Shown here one piece after another: positions 23,301 to 33,612 of a stretch of 64,000 nt of DNA. The translations under genes and the position numbers were made by a program. Origin of the DNA: Lucinisca nassula (taxonomy: Eukaryota; Mollusca; Bivalvia; Lucinida; Lucinidae); NCBI GenBank assembly GCA_963580285.1, contig OY757015.1, positions 129,329,688 through 129,393,687 on the forward strand, given 5' to 3'. Under the pieces are notes generated by a model, which saw nothing but the letters and a program-made list of their open reading frames with translations, had not been told where the DNA came from and ran no database searches. Each line of letters begins with the position of its first letter. Positions within the stretch are counted from its first letter, which is position 1.

Positions 23301-23314
23301 ATAAAACATTTAAA

Positions 23315-23495
23315 GTGTTTGTTTTTTTTTTGTGGGAAAGTAACTGTCCTTTTGGCTTTCCGCTAGTGATGTTTCCATTAAAGTCTAGTTGTTTCATATT
23401 TGTGTTTCTTTCCCTTTGTTGTCTCTGATGGGATGTGCTGGTTAATTGTATCAATTCCTGATCATTGCCTTCACTTCTATTTTTTATCAGACTTG
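23315..23495 (+). mobile_element. Penelope-like element 3'-terminal fragment
   Basis: Holds TGTGGGAAAGTAACTGTCCT, TTTCCCTTTGTTGTCTCTGA and AATTCCTGATCATTGCC in the order found in the other 3' regions. It lies inside or beside the uL22m gene, on the opposite strand. Confidence 0.65.
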
Positions 23496-23621
23496 TTAAT
23501 GTGATAGTGTAGACACACTGATATGCCCAGACTGATCAGAATCTTCACAACACATATGTATATGCCAGGATGTACATTTTCATGTGGGCCCCGTCAAACG
23601 ATTTTGGTACTTATCGCCTAT

Positions 23622-23686
23622 GCGAGCAGCGAAGGTTCAGGCGAGCCTTCGCATCCCGCAGTCTCGCCAGAACCTTCGCTGCTCGC
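23622..23686. repeat. strong 24-bp-arm hairpin
   Basis: The left arm (23622-23645) and right arm (23663-23686) are reverse complements at 23 of 24 positions, with a 17-base loop. The arms are GC-rich (GCGAGCAGCGAAGGTTC). It sits in the presumed intron 173 bp downstream of the uL22m exon. It could be a small transposon relic or a structured RNA. Confidence 0.7.
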
Positions 23687-23858
23687 TCATACAAGCAGTG
23701 AATCAAGAGAAACCTTCAGACAGAAAGCCATATCTCTGGCCCCTCTGAATGGCTGGGCATGCGCAGTTAAAATTTGTCATGACAGAATGCTCGAAGACAC
23801 AATTTCGCTTGGCGGGGCTCATGTAAACAGACTCATAGACGGTCAAGTGAGAACTTAC

Positions 23859-24048
23859 AGCTGGTCGTGCTGGCTCTCCTGGCTTCTGGGGTGGATACAC
23901 AATCTCATTGTAGGTCAAAAATTTCTTCCGTCTTTCTCTTCTTAACTGGTCTTTTGATTTTATCTCTGGGTCAAAGTCTGCCTCATGCTGCGGTGAAGTA
24001 TGGAAACTATGACGAGGAATTACCGAGCAGGACAGCTGACTTCTATTC
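23859..24048 (-). CDS. MRPL22: mitochondrial ribosomal protein L22 (uL22m), internal exon
   Basis: A 190-bp exon read on the minus strand. It is preceded by acceptor TTGATTTCTTACTGTAG and followed by donor GTAAGT exactly after the codon for the last Ala. It encodes 63 residues: RHSFHTSPQ, like the end of a mitochondrial targeting sequence, then a Lys/Arg-rich helix and NEIVYPPQKPGEPARPA. The IVYPPQ-PGEP-RPA signature is characteristic of animal uL22m just before its conserved ribosomal fold, so the rRNA-binding domain must lie in later exons at lower coordinates. uL22m is a large-subunit protein of the mitochondrial ribosome that lines the exit tunnel. It enters in phase 2, so a first coding exon lies above 24048. 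I found neither neighbouring exon, and introns may leave the window. The conserved motif plus canonical splice sites makes a live gene more likely than a pseudogene. Confidence 0.82.
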
Positions 24049-24326
24049 CTACAGTAAGAAATCAAAACCATCTAAAGTAGGGATATAACAATAATTCGAA
24101 CTATCGATGCATTGCAAAAGTGACATCGGCAACAGCCCTATTGTGGTAGTAAAGTGGCTGTAGTAATAGTATCGGCAATAGTTTTTCCCCCTCAGAATAG
24201 TTTTACCCTTTTTGTACCAAATGGAATCTTCCATTTTTAAATTTTATATAAACAAGTTCATTTGAAATTTAGGGGTGTCAGGTCTTGTCTACTTCAATAT
24301 CTACTTGAAAATTGGCTGAATGTTTT

Positions 24327-24393
24327 GCAAACAGTGTAGGCACTGATCAGATGCCGCATTCTGCGGCGTCTGATCTGGGCCTGCACTGTTTGC
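24327..24393. repeat. 67-bp palindromic hairpin (GCAAACAGTG family)
   Basis: GCAAACAGTGTAGGCACTGA ... CTGCACTGTTTGCC with a GCCGCATTCTGCGGC centre. The outer arms match the copies at 14064, 37776 and 45295. The stretch 24049-24326 to its left shows nothing else recognisable. Confidence 0.82.
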
Positions 24394-24589
24394 CAACTAC
24401 CCGTTTTGGGGTTTCCGGTACAAAATGGGTTAAAGTGTTCTATAAATAGAAATGCTAGATGCGTAAAAAGAAATAATAGGTCTAAAAATGATAAAAAAAA
24501 AGTTAGGCAAGCAGTTAAATGAGTAGACTTTTTGGTCTGCCGTCAGAAAGCAGTTAAACTGTTGCTTTACCAAACAACAATAGCACCAT

Positions 24590-24965
24590 TTATGATCATT
24601 TATTTATCATATGACGTCGCGTCTGAGAATGTAATAAAGTCAAGTATTATTTTCGATAATCCACTTGTGGATTAAATATGCAAATTAGCTAGATACGTCC
24701 AGTAACGTTACATGTACGACGTCCTTAACAACGTCGCGTTTACTTATGGCGGAATATTGACATTTTTGTAAACAATCGTGAATAAAATGCTTTTTAAATG
24801 TCATATGATACACAGAATCTTGCATTCCTGCTCATGTATTATTGAATTTTTTAAACTCGTTGAGGAAAAGGGATAAAATGCTTGGCAAAGCCTCGCATTT
24901 TATCCCTTTTCCTCAACTCGTTTAATAAATTCAATAATACATGAGCACTCATGTAAGATCCTCTG
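24590..24965. repeat. dispersed repeat with strong internal hairpin, copy 2
   Basis: Matches 6797-7187 over its length (TGACGTCGCGTCTGAGA, AATGGCGGAATATTGACA, AATCTTGCATTC). The hairpin arms ATTGAATTTTTTAAACTCGT and its complement lie at about 24842-24933, around AAAGGGATAAAATGC. Confidence 0.78.
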
Positions 24966-25003
24966 TATATATATGTTTTGGATCCATCTTCAAGCTACCA
25001 GGG

Positions 25004-25130
25004 ATCGCAGGATCGATCCCGGGCTTCTCCAGACTTTCGGATGAGTCTTTAAACCGAGGTCCCGTCTCCGTATGACCTTAGCTGTTGGTGGGACGTAAAA
25101 CTAAAACTCACTCACTCACTCCATCTTCAA
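25004..25130 (+). mobile_element. tRNA-related SINE, 5'-truncated
   Basis: Box B-like AGGATCGATCCCGGGC at 25013 is followed by AAACCGAGGTCCCGTCTCC and a tail GGTGGGACGTAAAACTAAAA with (ACTC)n. A related copy in reverse orientation is at 32275-32580. Confidence 0.6.
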
Positions 25131-25542
25131 GCCATGTTACATGTTCATCTCAAGCTATGTTATCATTATGATAACACAAAAGGCTTGAAAAAATAAATAA
25201 AAATGGCTGTATTTCTATGTTACATGTGGGTTTACGGCGTCCCGCAAACCCCAATGCTGACAAGACAACCGAGCGTGATCTCTGACAGGTGACAGTAATC
25301 AGAGCTCTCGGAAATGCAGGATTCTGCGTATTTTACGCCAACTTTTGCCGTTGTACGCGTATAATTCACAACCGGCGATTCTTGTGTACGCATGTTTTTA
25401 TTGTGACACGCGTCCAAAATTACAGAAGCGGTAAATTCAGAAGCTAACTTAGGCCGCTTATGCAATACCAATAAAAGATCAACACGGCGCGGCTTTTTAT
25501 GTTGAAAGCGCACGTGCCAAAAATCAGTAGGCGTGACCTATA
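25131..25542. other. no gene recognised
   Basis: CpG-containing, apparently single-copy sequence between a SINE and the large element at 25543. It could hold upstream sequence of the uL22m gene, but I cannot identify a promoter or first exon. The 93-residue minus-strand frame here has no recognisable domain. Confidence 0.3.
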
Positions 25543-25784
25543 CAGGGCGTCAAGTGATATTAGGAGTCAAAAATATAGGTTAGGTCCAGAAATATAGGTA
25601 TCTAGCGACCAGAAATATAGGATATTATAGGTCGCCTACACTGAAGAAAACAAGCCAGATTTGTATTTTTTTCACCACCACCACCTACCAGCTCTCTCTT
25701 TTATTAATAATACAACATAAAGAACTAGACAAAAGTGCGCAGTGGGGCACGTATACCCCCGGCCAGTGCCATCACCTCAGCTGA

Positions 25785-26175
25785 AACAAGAACTACAAAG
25801 GGAAATAACTCTAAAAGGCCTGACCCCTTGGCCCTTATTTTCTTTCCCACAATACAACTAGTCATACTGATCATGTTTGCAAAATTTCAAGTTTCTATGT
25901 ACAGTAGTTATTGAGAAATCTTTGACACAAAATAAAAATATACACTATTAAACAGCAAGAACTACAAAGGGAAATAACTCTAAAAGGCCTGACCCCTTGG
26001 CCCTTATTTTCTTTCCCACAATACAAGTAGTCATACTGATCATGTGTGCAAAATTTCAAGTTTCTATGTGAAGCAGTTCCTGAGATATCTTTGACACAAA
26101 ATAATTGTTTACGGACACACAGACAGACAGACAAAAACTATATACCCCCATTGCATACTTCGTATGCTGGGGGGT
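25785..26175 (+). repeat. two ~170-bp direct repeats ending in TATACCCCC terminus
   Basis: AACTACAAAGGGAAATAACT...AAATTTCAAGTTTCTATGT occurs twice (25792 and 25960), then CAGACAGACAGAC and the hairpin CATACTTCGTATG with GGGGGTATA. TATACCCCC near 25753 and GGGGGTATA near 26170 suggest an element with its own inverted ends. Confidence 0.65.
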
Positions 26176-26404
26176 ATAAATAGATAAGGTGGTCAGCTGG
26201 TTATAATTAAGGAAAAATTCTGAAATAAATCTCTATAAAAATCAGTCCTTAGTAGATGATTCTAATGAATGCCCTCAATGTATGTTTTATACAGAACTGA
26301 GTGATCTACTTAAATATCATCTTATAACCACCGTATCTATTTCTTGGAAAAAGAGATGACAAAACCCTACTGTGTCTATCGGACAATTCAGGCAGAATAA
26401 AAAA

Positions 26405-26835
26405 TGGGACATTCTTCCCTTCAAACAAGAGGGCTTTGATGGCCCTGGATTGCTCATGTGATTCATAGTGTAAGAAGTAGGCCCTTGGAGGGCCCATTTT
26501 TGGCCCCAGGGCTATGATTTGCACAATCTTGGGCAAGGTCAACTATACAAAGCATCATACCAAATATCAAAGACCTGAGCCTTCTGGTTTCAGGTTTTCC
26601 TTGTATAAGCCTAAGTCAAACCAGTGGGCCCTGGGGGCGTGCCAGTTTTGGCCCTAGGGCTATAATTTGAACAATCTTGGTAGAGACCCACTAGATGAAG
26701 CTTCATACCAAATATCGAAGACCTGGGCCTTCTGGTTTCAGACAAGAAGATTTTTAAAGGTTTTTTCTTTATTTTCCCCTGTTTGTTTGCCGTGGCAACC
26801 ACCCAAAAAATTCTGACATGATTCCACATGGAGTC
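26405..26835. repeat. family D satellite-element fragment (~2 units)
   Basis: Contains AACAAGAGGGCTTTGATGGC, a GCTATAATTTGAACAATCTT unit and GAAGCTTCATACCAAATATC, matching the units of the complete family D element at 33613-35524 but without its right end. The stretch 26836-27484 shows nothing recognisable. Confidence 0.7.
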
Positions 26836-27484
26836 TTTGTTGACAGTATCAGAAATAATGGTGGAACTCTTCTTTCCTGTCCACGGAATTTGGTTACAGA
26901 TTCCACAAGGAAAATGGCTGGATTTTAACAGAAATTCTGCATGAAAGTGTTAACCAAATTTCTGTTGTAAAGTCTGGCATGAAAACAGAGCAGAATCACA
27001 TCCTGAAACATAATATTTTGGCATGAGCACTCCTATAACACATTCAAAGACATCAGAGATAATGTGTTGCTTGTGTGTTGCTTTACAACTTTACAAGTAT
27101 AAAGCTGTTCTAAGGATTAACAACTACATTTTGGAAGACACTGAGTTACTTTTAGTATTTTAGATTAACAGTGTTTTAAATTGATTAAATACTTAACTAG
27201 TGGGGTGTCAAAAGTTTTATGTTTGCAAACTGCAAAGATTGCACCCCACCCACATATTTATGTATGTGTTTGCAGACTGAAGTTATTAGATCATCATGAA
27301 TCTTTGGAAATCCAAGGATTCAAATTCAAGAGTTACATGTAAGTAGCATGCAAGGTTTTTGTATGTTCTTGTCCATCACAAGTATATACCTTCCTTATTG
27401 TGTATCGATAAAAACTCATTTTTTTTACAGTGTATGTTAAGATGATTGTGTAATGTTAATTAAACTGGACCAAATATTTAAATT

Positions 27485-27850
27485 AGCAGGCATCCTGCAG
27501 GAATATACAGACAGTAATACTGTCACTAGCTCAGGCAGAAATCCTGTCAATAATTCATTTAGGAATCCTGCAGGAACCATGAAGGAATCCTGTCAGTAAT
27601 TTATACAGGAATCCTGTCTATTTTTTCTACAGGATTCCTGCATCAATTTTCTTGCTGATTTAATATTTCACAAGCTTTTCCACCTGAATCCCGTCTCGAA
27701 GACAAAATTTAAGTGAAAATTCTTTCTGGAAAATCTATTTGAAAATTTTTCATACAGGTTTCATGTCAGAATCCTGTCACAACATTTCTGCAGAAATACT
27801 GTAACTTAATTTCATACGGTCCTGTGGGAATTCAGCATGGACTGAAATTT
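27485..27850. repeat. island of CAGGAATCCTG palindromic words
   Basis: At least eight copies of AGGAATCCTG or AGGATTCCTG (with GCAGGAATCCTGTCA contexts) are scattered irregularly over about 350 bp. The word is near-palindromic, and the organisation parallels the islands at 8090 and 9130. Confidence 0.65.
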
Positions 27851-28170
27851 GTTGAACTACTTTGAGAGAAGACCACCCAAAGATGACTTCTGTCAAGTTT
27901 GGTCAAAATCTATTCAGGGGTTTAGATGTCATTTAAAGGAAGGTGGACGGTGACTAATCACAATAGCTCGCCTGCTAAAAAATGACAAAACTTGTTTAAA
28001 ATTCATAAAGAAACAGTAGTAAAAACAATATCAAAATGGAACATTTCAAATTTTAAAAAAATAGCAGAATTTCCACTAGCTAAAGCTTTCCAAAAGCTGG
28101 GCTGGACTGGGTAACTACACCAAAAAGGAATACAAATTCCTAAAAGGAAACAGCTTATTAAGCTCAAATA

Positions 28171-29453
28171 CCGTATTCGCCCTAAATACCGCACATGCTC
28201 CTATAAGCGCACACCAAAGCTATTTTTGAAATATTGCCTAAGCGCACACCTTACAGATTTCTGTCAAATTCACTCGGCAGCTCTAATACACACTTTATTT
28301 CCTCGTTTAAATGTGGTTCCCAAACCTTTTGGTACCCATGAAATCCACAGATACCTGACAGGGATCAGCCGAGGGCGCGATTCGGGCGACTTCTTCGCCC
28401 GAAGTTCAAGAACTTCGCCTTACCAGACTAGAAAAGAGAAGTTGACTTCGCCCTGTTTTTTTACGTCTCCAGGATCGAAGTATTAAATATCCATCGATAA
28501 AGGAAACAAGTTGATTACAAAAAACCCAATTGATAATCCGGTAATAATAATAATCCAGCTGAATGTGTTTATTACCCGTGTCAGAAACTGACCATCTGTA
28601 GTGTGGAACTCCTTGAGTACGAGTTGTCAGATCAGCTGATTATGTAAATAGGTGAATCGGAAAAGTCCACATCGGCATCTTTGATCTTATCGCCGGTTTA
28701 CTTGAACCACGTGTCAAAATTGAGTGATTAGATTTGTTCACGCAAAATGTACAGATGTGACCAGAAAGAAAGGAAAGCATCGGACGCAGGCTGTTAATTT
28801 TGGCAGTACGACGCATGAAAAACATGCGTCTCGAGTTACATATCAATATCAATTTTCACTCATTTATCAATTGCAAAATGTCAGAGATGCGACTTTAATT
28901 GGCACTGACAGGTTAAGTCCGATCAGGAATCATGCTGTGAAGCAACCAACTATCTCAAGCCGTCTCCTAGAAATAAGGTAAATGCAAAAAAAAAAAAAAA
29001 AAAAAAAAAAATCTGCACTTGCTGCAATTTGCCGGCACAGGATGGTCGCACAGACCCAAACCCACACCCGACTGCATAACATGACTCATAAAGTCATAAG
29101 GTAGTCGGAAAAGGAGCCCCGAGAGGCATCTTGAATATTCATGAGGCCCATCGTATCTATTTCGAAAATGATCGGGAAAATAGTTACGGTGTACGGATGT
29201 AACAAGTTGGCTTCTTTCAAAAGAAGCCAATGTGAGGGCTACAGCATAACTGCAATAATCGGCATGTGGGTTTTAAGAAAGTATCGATTCTTTTCCTGAC
29301 GAAATTTGCGAAGCGGGAAACAAGACAGTTCAACTGCCAAGACAGTTACCCGAAATGATTCGTGTGCGCTTAATAGGTCGATTTTTCACCAAGATTTTTT
29401 GACACAATTTTGAAAAACCTAAGCGCACGGTGCGGTAATTAGGGCGAATACGG
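28171..29453. mobile_element. 1.3-kb mariner-like non-autonomous element
   Basis: The left end CCGTATTCGCCCTAAATACC and right end GGTAATTAGGGCGAATACGG are inverted and flanked by TA (28169-28170, 29454-29455). About 80 bp at each end matches the MITE at 6041-6366 (CCTATAAGCGCACACCAAAG; AACCTAAGCGCACGGTGCGG). The interior, including a poly(A) tract near 28986-29010, is unrelated and has no transposase. Confidence 0.78.
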
Positions 29454-29642
29454 TATTATAGAAAACATCTACCGTCAAAGATTTTTTTTAGAAACTTTGT
29501 ATTCCCTGCTTACCCAAAATTCCAAATTATAGGTATTTATAGGTATTTTGGTAAAATATAGGATTTTATAGGTTATTATAGGTAATGGCCTGAAATATAG
29601 GAAAATATAGGTAAATATAGGTAACTTGACGCCCTGCCTATA

Positions 29643-30170
29643 TTGACAGGTATTTTTGCACCTGTCAGTGGGAAAGACGATATTGGAAAGTGGTCGGTTT
29701 GCGGCACGTGTTAAAAATGATTGTATCTGTTTAATCTTGCCGCGATAATCCCCGTGTTATTACGGATTTCAATTAATTAGTTTACTAATTGATGTAAGCT
29801 CATATCATCAACGGATTAGCATGAGTCGGTAAAATATCACGTTTAGTTAAACCAGGGTTACGGCGAAGACGATATAATTGACGAATTACCAATGTCATGT
29901 ATTTTCGCGACTACACGATCGTACTTTTTATCGCTCCGTCAAAGTGTGTTTCGACGTTTACTGGTGACAAAAATGTATGTAGTTCTTCAAAATACAATCA
30001 TTTTTAACAATTACAGGAAGTCAGACGTGGTTAGGATGCTTCCCCTACGTATTTGTTTACACCAATTAAAAATAATTGAGCTACTGTCACGTACATATAC
30101 GTCCGAATTTGAAAGCACAAATATAGCTAAATAGAATGCTGCTTTTCTGATCTGGGTTTGCATTGGTTGG
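29643..30170. other. no gene recognised
   Basis: Single-copy-looking sequence. The short plus-strand frame of 80 residues has no recognisable domain. No repeats were seen. Confidence 0.4.
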
Positions 30171-30172
30171 TT

Positions 30173-30455
30173 GGTTGATTTGAGGTTTAACGTCCCCGTT
30201 ACACTGTAAAGGTCATTTTGGAGACGTTGATTCCAATTTTGTGGGACTTTTACCCGACAATGAGATGAAATGACATCTCAAGCCCTGTCGCCCAATGAAA
30301 CCAATAGGGTTTGTTAGTATGGACGGTCCGCCTCGCACCGCGGTTCCTGGACAGGCTTAGATCCTCATAGCGGTTTACCAGTACTAGTGTTTGGGGCTGG
30401 ATTCAGCTCTGCGTGGAAGCATCATGCAGCCCATATATTTCTTCAAGCCCCTCTG
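30173..30455 (-). mobile_element. SINE-like retroposon M, near full length
   Basis: The reverse complement ends in GACGTTAAACCTCAAATCAA. It has all internal landmarks of the copy at 62600: GGACGGTCCGCCTCGCACCG, GGACAGGCTTAGATCCTC and GAAGCATCATGCAGCCCATA on the plus strand. The adjoining GGTTGGTTGGTTG tract is the complement of its tail. Confidence 0.82.
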
Positions 30456-32270
30456 GGTTTACATTATATCTGCTGGTATCCTAATACTACATTATTTTTT
30501 ATGTGGCATTATTTGACTATAAGTGTGAGAATAAATCTGAGCAACTGCATTGGGGGGGGGGGGGGGGAATAGACACATCAGTGAAATATATCTAACTAGT
30601 ACCCACAATCTAAATGTTTGGAACGAAGTTATTAAATGCATTTATCAGAAAAAAAGAGTTTGGGAGCCATGAAAGTATACAGTTTTTCATATGGACGTGT
30701 AGCCTGATAATAAGAAGTTTTTGTCTATGTTCTATGCGCGATCAAGATCAGAACTCCAACTTTTTATGTGGGAATCCAACTTTTTATCTGTGAATCCAAC
30801 TTTTTACAAGGAAGGATTCCTGGAATCCTGTTTTCAAAATCCTAGTGAGAGCTCTCGGTGTACGGGCAGCTGTGGGGTAAGGCACAAGAAAGGTATCAAA
30901 TGAATGACATGAATTATTTACAATATCTATATACAACACTTACTAACACAAACTATCACAATTTGTTGCTTCTGTAGCCAACTCACAACGTCCGCCCCGA
31001 AGGCAAAACAATGTTCTGTGCTCGGAACGGGTGACGCGAATACCTACAGAAGCAAACAACAAAAACAACGACAAAAACAAAAAAGGAAACAACACAAGAC
31101 GCGACTGGCCAGTTTATAACTTAGGGTGAATCCCCCTCTCGTGTGAATCTCCCTCTCGCGAACTAGTGTAAACTAGTTTGTCGACATTGTTGCCGACCAC
31201 AGGTTGATATGTACTATTAAGCAATCGTGCACTAGCTTGATTCGCCTGAATCGCCTGCAGGTTATTTATTGGACCTCTTCCATTTGAATGGTCTCACATT
31301 CGTTCAGATTGGTATGAGCTGTTTATGGTGGTTCGTCCGCCCTTGCTGGACCCTAACCCCCAGCGTCGTACCAGTACCTGCTGCTATAATGCAGGGAGCA
31401 GCAGGTCACCACACATTGTTGTGCCTGCAAATTACGATAATTGGACTAAGATACAGTTCACAAAACATACATGCTATATCATGATCCCCCTCCCGGAGAA
31501 GTTAGAATATATTCATGCATATACCGTTATTGCGCATGCGCCGACCAGACACACAGGCTGATTAGTGCATGTGACAAATAACCGTACAGCAGAACTCAAC
31601 TTGACTGTGCATCAAATTATCAGCACCCAGCGCTTGACACAAGAATACACAAAGTTCATGTTTCCTTACTGAGCACTACAGAAATCAATTAATGCTCACT
31701 ACTACTGAGCATACTACTCATCAAATTTGTGCTCACTACATTATCACAAGTAAGAGGCAATTGAGCAGACCACACCTTTGCGCTACCCGGTCAGCCGCCA
31801 ATTACAGGAAACATAACAATCTCTATTTCATATCCTTCTCCGTGACACGGCTCACAAATATAGCTATTCACAAATTCATTACATTAACAACAGATAGAAA
31901 CTACAAACAGAAGATTTTCATCTATAATCCACAACATTTGTCAGTGTCTCATAAGGGCCAACACTGTTTGCCGTAAATTCTCTCTGTATTTGGTAGGCAC
32001 CCCGTCATAACCGTCCTCGCGACGCCGATGACGCAGCTGACGTCATCCCCGGCGCTCAGGCCGTTATGATGTGTGGCGACCAAATACTCCCACTTATCAT
32101 CATCACGTTCTTTATATGTACATACATGCACAAACTGAGTTATCAGACAAAAACGGCATCATTACAAAATGAACTTATAATTCTCCTTGAACAAAAATTA
32201 TTTCTACTCATCATGAACACGCTTGTAAAATAAAATTCATTACGGTTCATCATCACGGATAACCCGACAG
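30456..32270. other. no gene recognised; G-run at 30553-30568
   Basis: Mixed composition with several frames of 60-94 residues on both strands, none resembling a known protein. A G homopolymer and A/C-rich stretches (31043-31095) are present. I found no terminal repeats or tandem units. Confidence 0.4.
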
Positions 32271-32274
32271 GCTC

Positions 32275-32580
32275 TTGTAAGAGTTTGCCCTGATGATGAA
32301 GATATGGTTAAACCCGTCTAAAGTTTACGTCCCCTCTACACCTAATATCATATAGAGACGGGACCCGGCGTTTATTAATTACATTCTACAAAAGGGGTCT
32401 AAAAGCCTAAATGAATCTAGAATGAGCGGGTGTCCAAACTTTATGCCTCACCAACATCTAGGGTCAGAATGAGACAGGACCTCACTTAGAAAGACTCATT
32501 CTACTACTGGAGAAGCCTGGGATCGATCCTGCGACGTCTAGCTGGCAAAGCTAGTAGCCTAATCACTACAAGCCTCAACA
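32275..32580 (-). mobile_element. tRNA-related SINE
   Basis: Read on the minus strand: head AGGCTTGTAGTGATTAGGCT (box A-like), box B GTCGCAGGATCGATCCCAGG, then a body with CCGGGTCCCGTCTC. It resembles the truncated plus-strand copy at 25004, which shares CGCAGGATCGATCCC and the TCCCGTCTC word. Confidence 0.6.
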
Positions 32581-32584
32581 GTGA

Positions 32585-33610
32585 ATTCAGAATAGGCTTC
32601 AGAAAGTTGGGATATACTAGAAGTAAACCCCTCCAAAACCTACAAGCATGTTCATACCAAAATAATACTAAACATAGATTTAACATACCTTTCAATATAC
32701 TTTCACTTTCCCGTCTCAATGTTGTTGGTATTCGTTACCACTTGACCTGCTGCTAAAGTGTTCTTTTTTCTCAGGGTTTTTATATCTATGAATACTACCG
32801 GAAAATCATGCATACTCATATTAGCTTGCTAAAATCGTGGCGAGGTGGAGATACCGTCCACAATTGAAGCTAGATAGCAAAAATCGAGTAGATAATGGAT
32901 TTGCGTTCAAATAGTATATTTCCAATAGGAAAAATTGATGAAACGACCCTATAAATCAATGCCATGACTCCTGTCAAAACGAAAACCCACACAACACGTG
33001 ACGGGAATGAAAATCATATATGGCACAATTAGGCGGTTGGCGATTTTTAGGCAAATTTTATAGAACTCAGCCTTATAGCGGCCCTCTGTATTGTAAAAAC
33101 AGATCTCCACAAACCACTCATGCATACATCGTATGATATGTGCATGACTTGTGCATGGAGCAGCACATTTTGCCTACCATATTTCACCTAAAATATTTCA
33201 CTCGCACCGCCCTACCATATACCTACTAAAATAATTTAGATGTGCATAAGCACCAGAGAGGTTTCCTATTCCATCTCGTAACATTCTACTAACATGCTGA
33301 AAAAATATTGGTTGGCATAGGTAAAACTTTTTTATAATTTTATTTTTTTCCTCCGGAAAAAAAAAAAAGAAAAACAGGGTTGGGCCTGTATTTTTTATGC
33401 ATTTTTTTTTTTGTACATGTTTTTGTTAATTAAATTGTCATGTGAAGACTTGCCCTGTATATCATAGCTTAAAAAGTCAGCTCTGTATTTTGTACAAAAA
33501 TTACTTAAAATGTGAAATTACTATGGGAAAATGCAAACCGACACTGGGTAGGGTCGGAAATTGAAAAACTTAGGGTCAGTGTTTTAATTTTTATTTTGTT
33601 CTTTTATTGA
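32585..33610. other. no gene recognised
   Basis: AT-rich sequence with A- and T-runs around 33355-33415. No repeat structure or coding signal was recognised. Confidence 0.4.
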
Positions 33611-33612
33611 TA

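Larger units (their letters stand above)
25543..29636. mobile_element. 4.1-kb inverted-terminus element, AAATATAGG subterminal words
   Basis: The ends are inverted: CAGGGCGTCAAGT at the left and ACTTGACGCCCTG at the right. The word AAATATAGG(TA) is repeated inside each end (25570-25640 and 29510-29625) on opposite strands. CCTATA flanks both sides (25537-25542, 29637-29642) as a possible target duplication. The CAGGG start is hAT-like, but a 6-bp duplication would be atypical. No transposase was found. The body holds several other repeats, listed separately. Confidence 0.72.

Noticed and set aside
23523..23945. 140-residue plus-strand frame
   Set aside because: It crosses the hairpin and overlaps the antisense of the uL22m exon; the splice sites and family match are on the minus strand.
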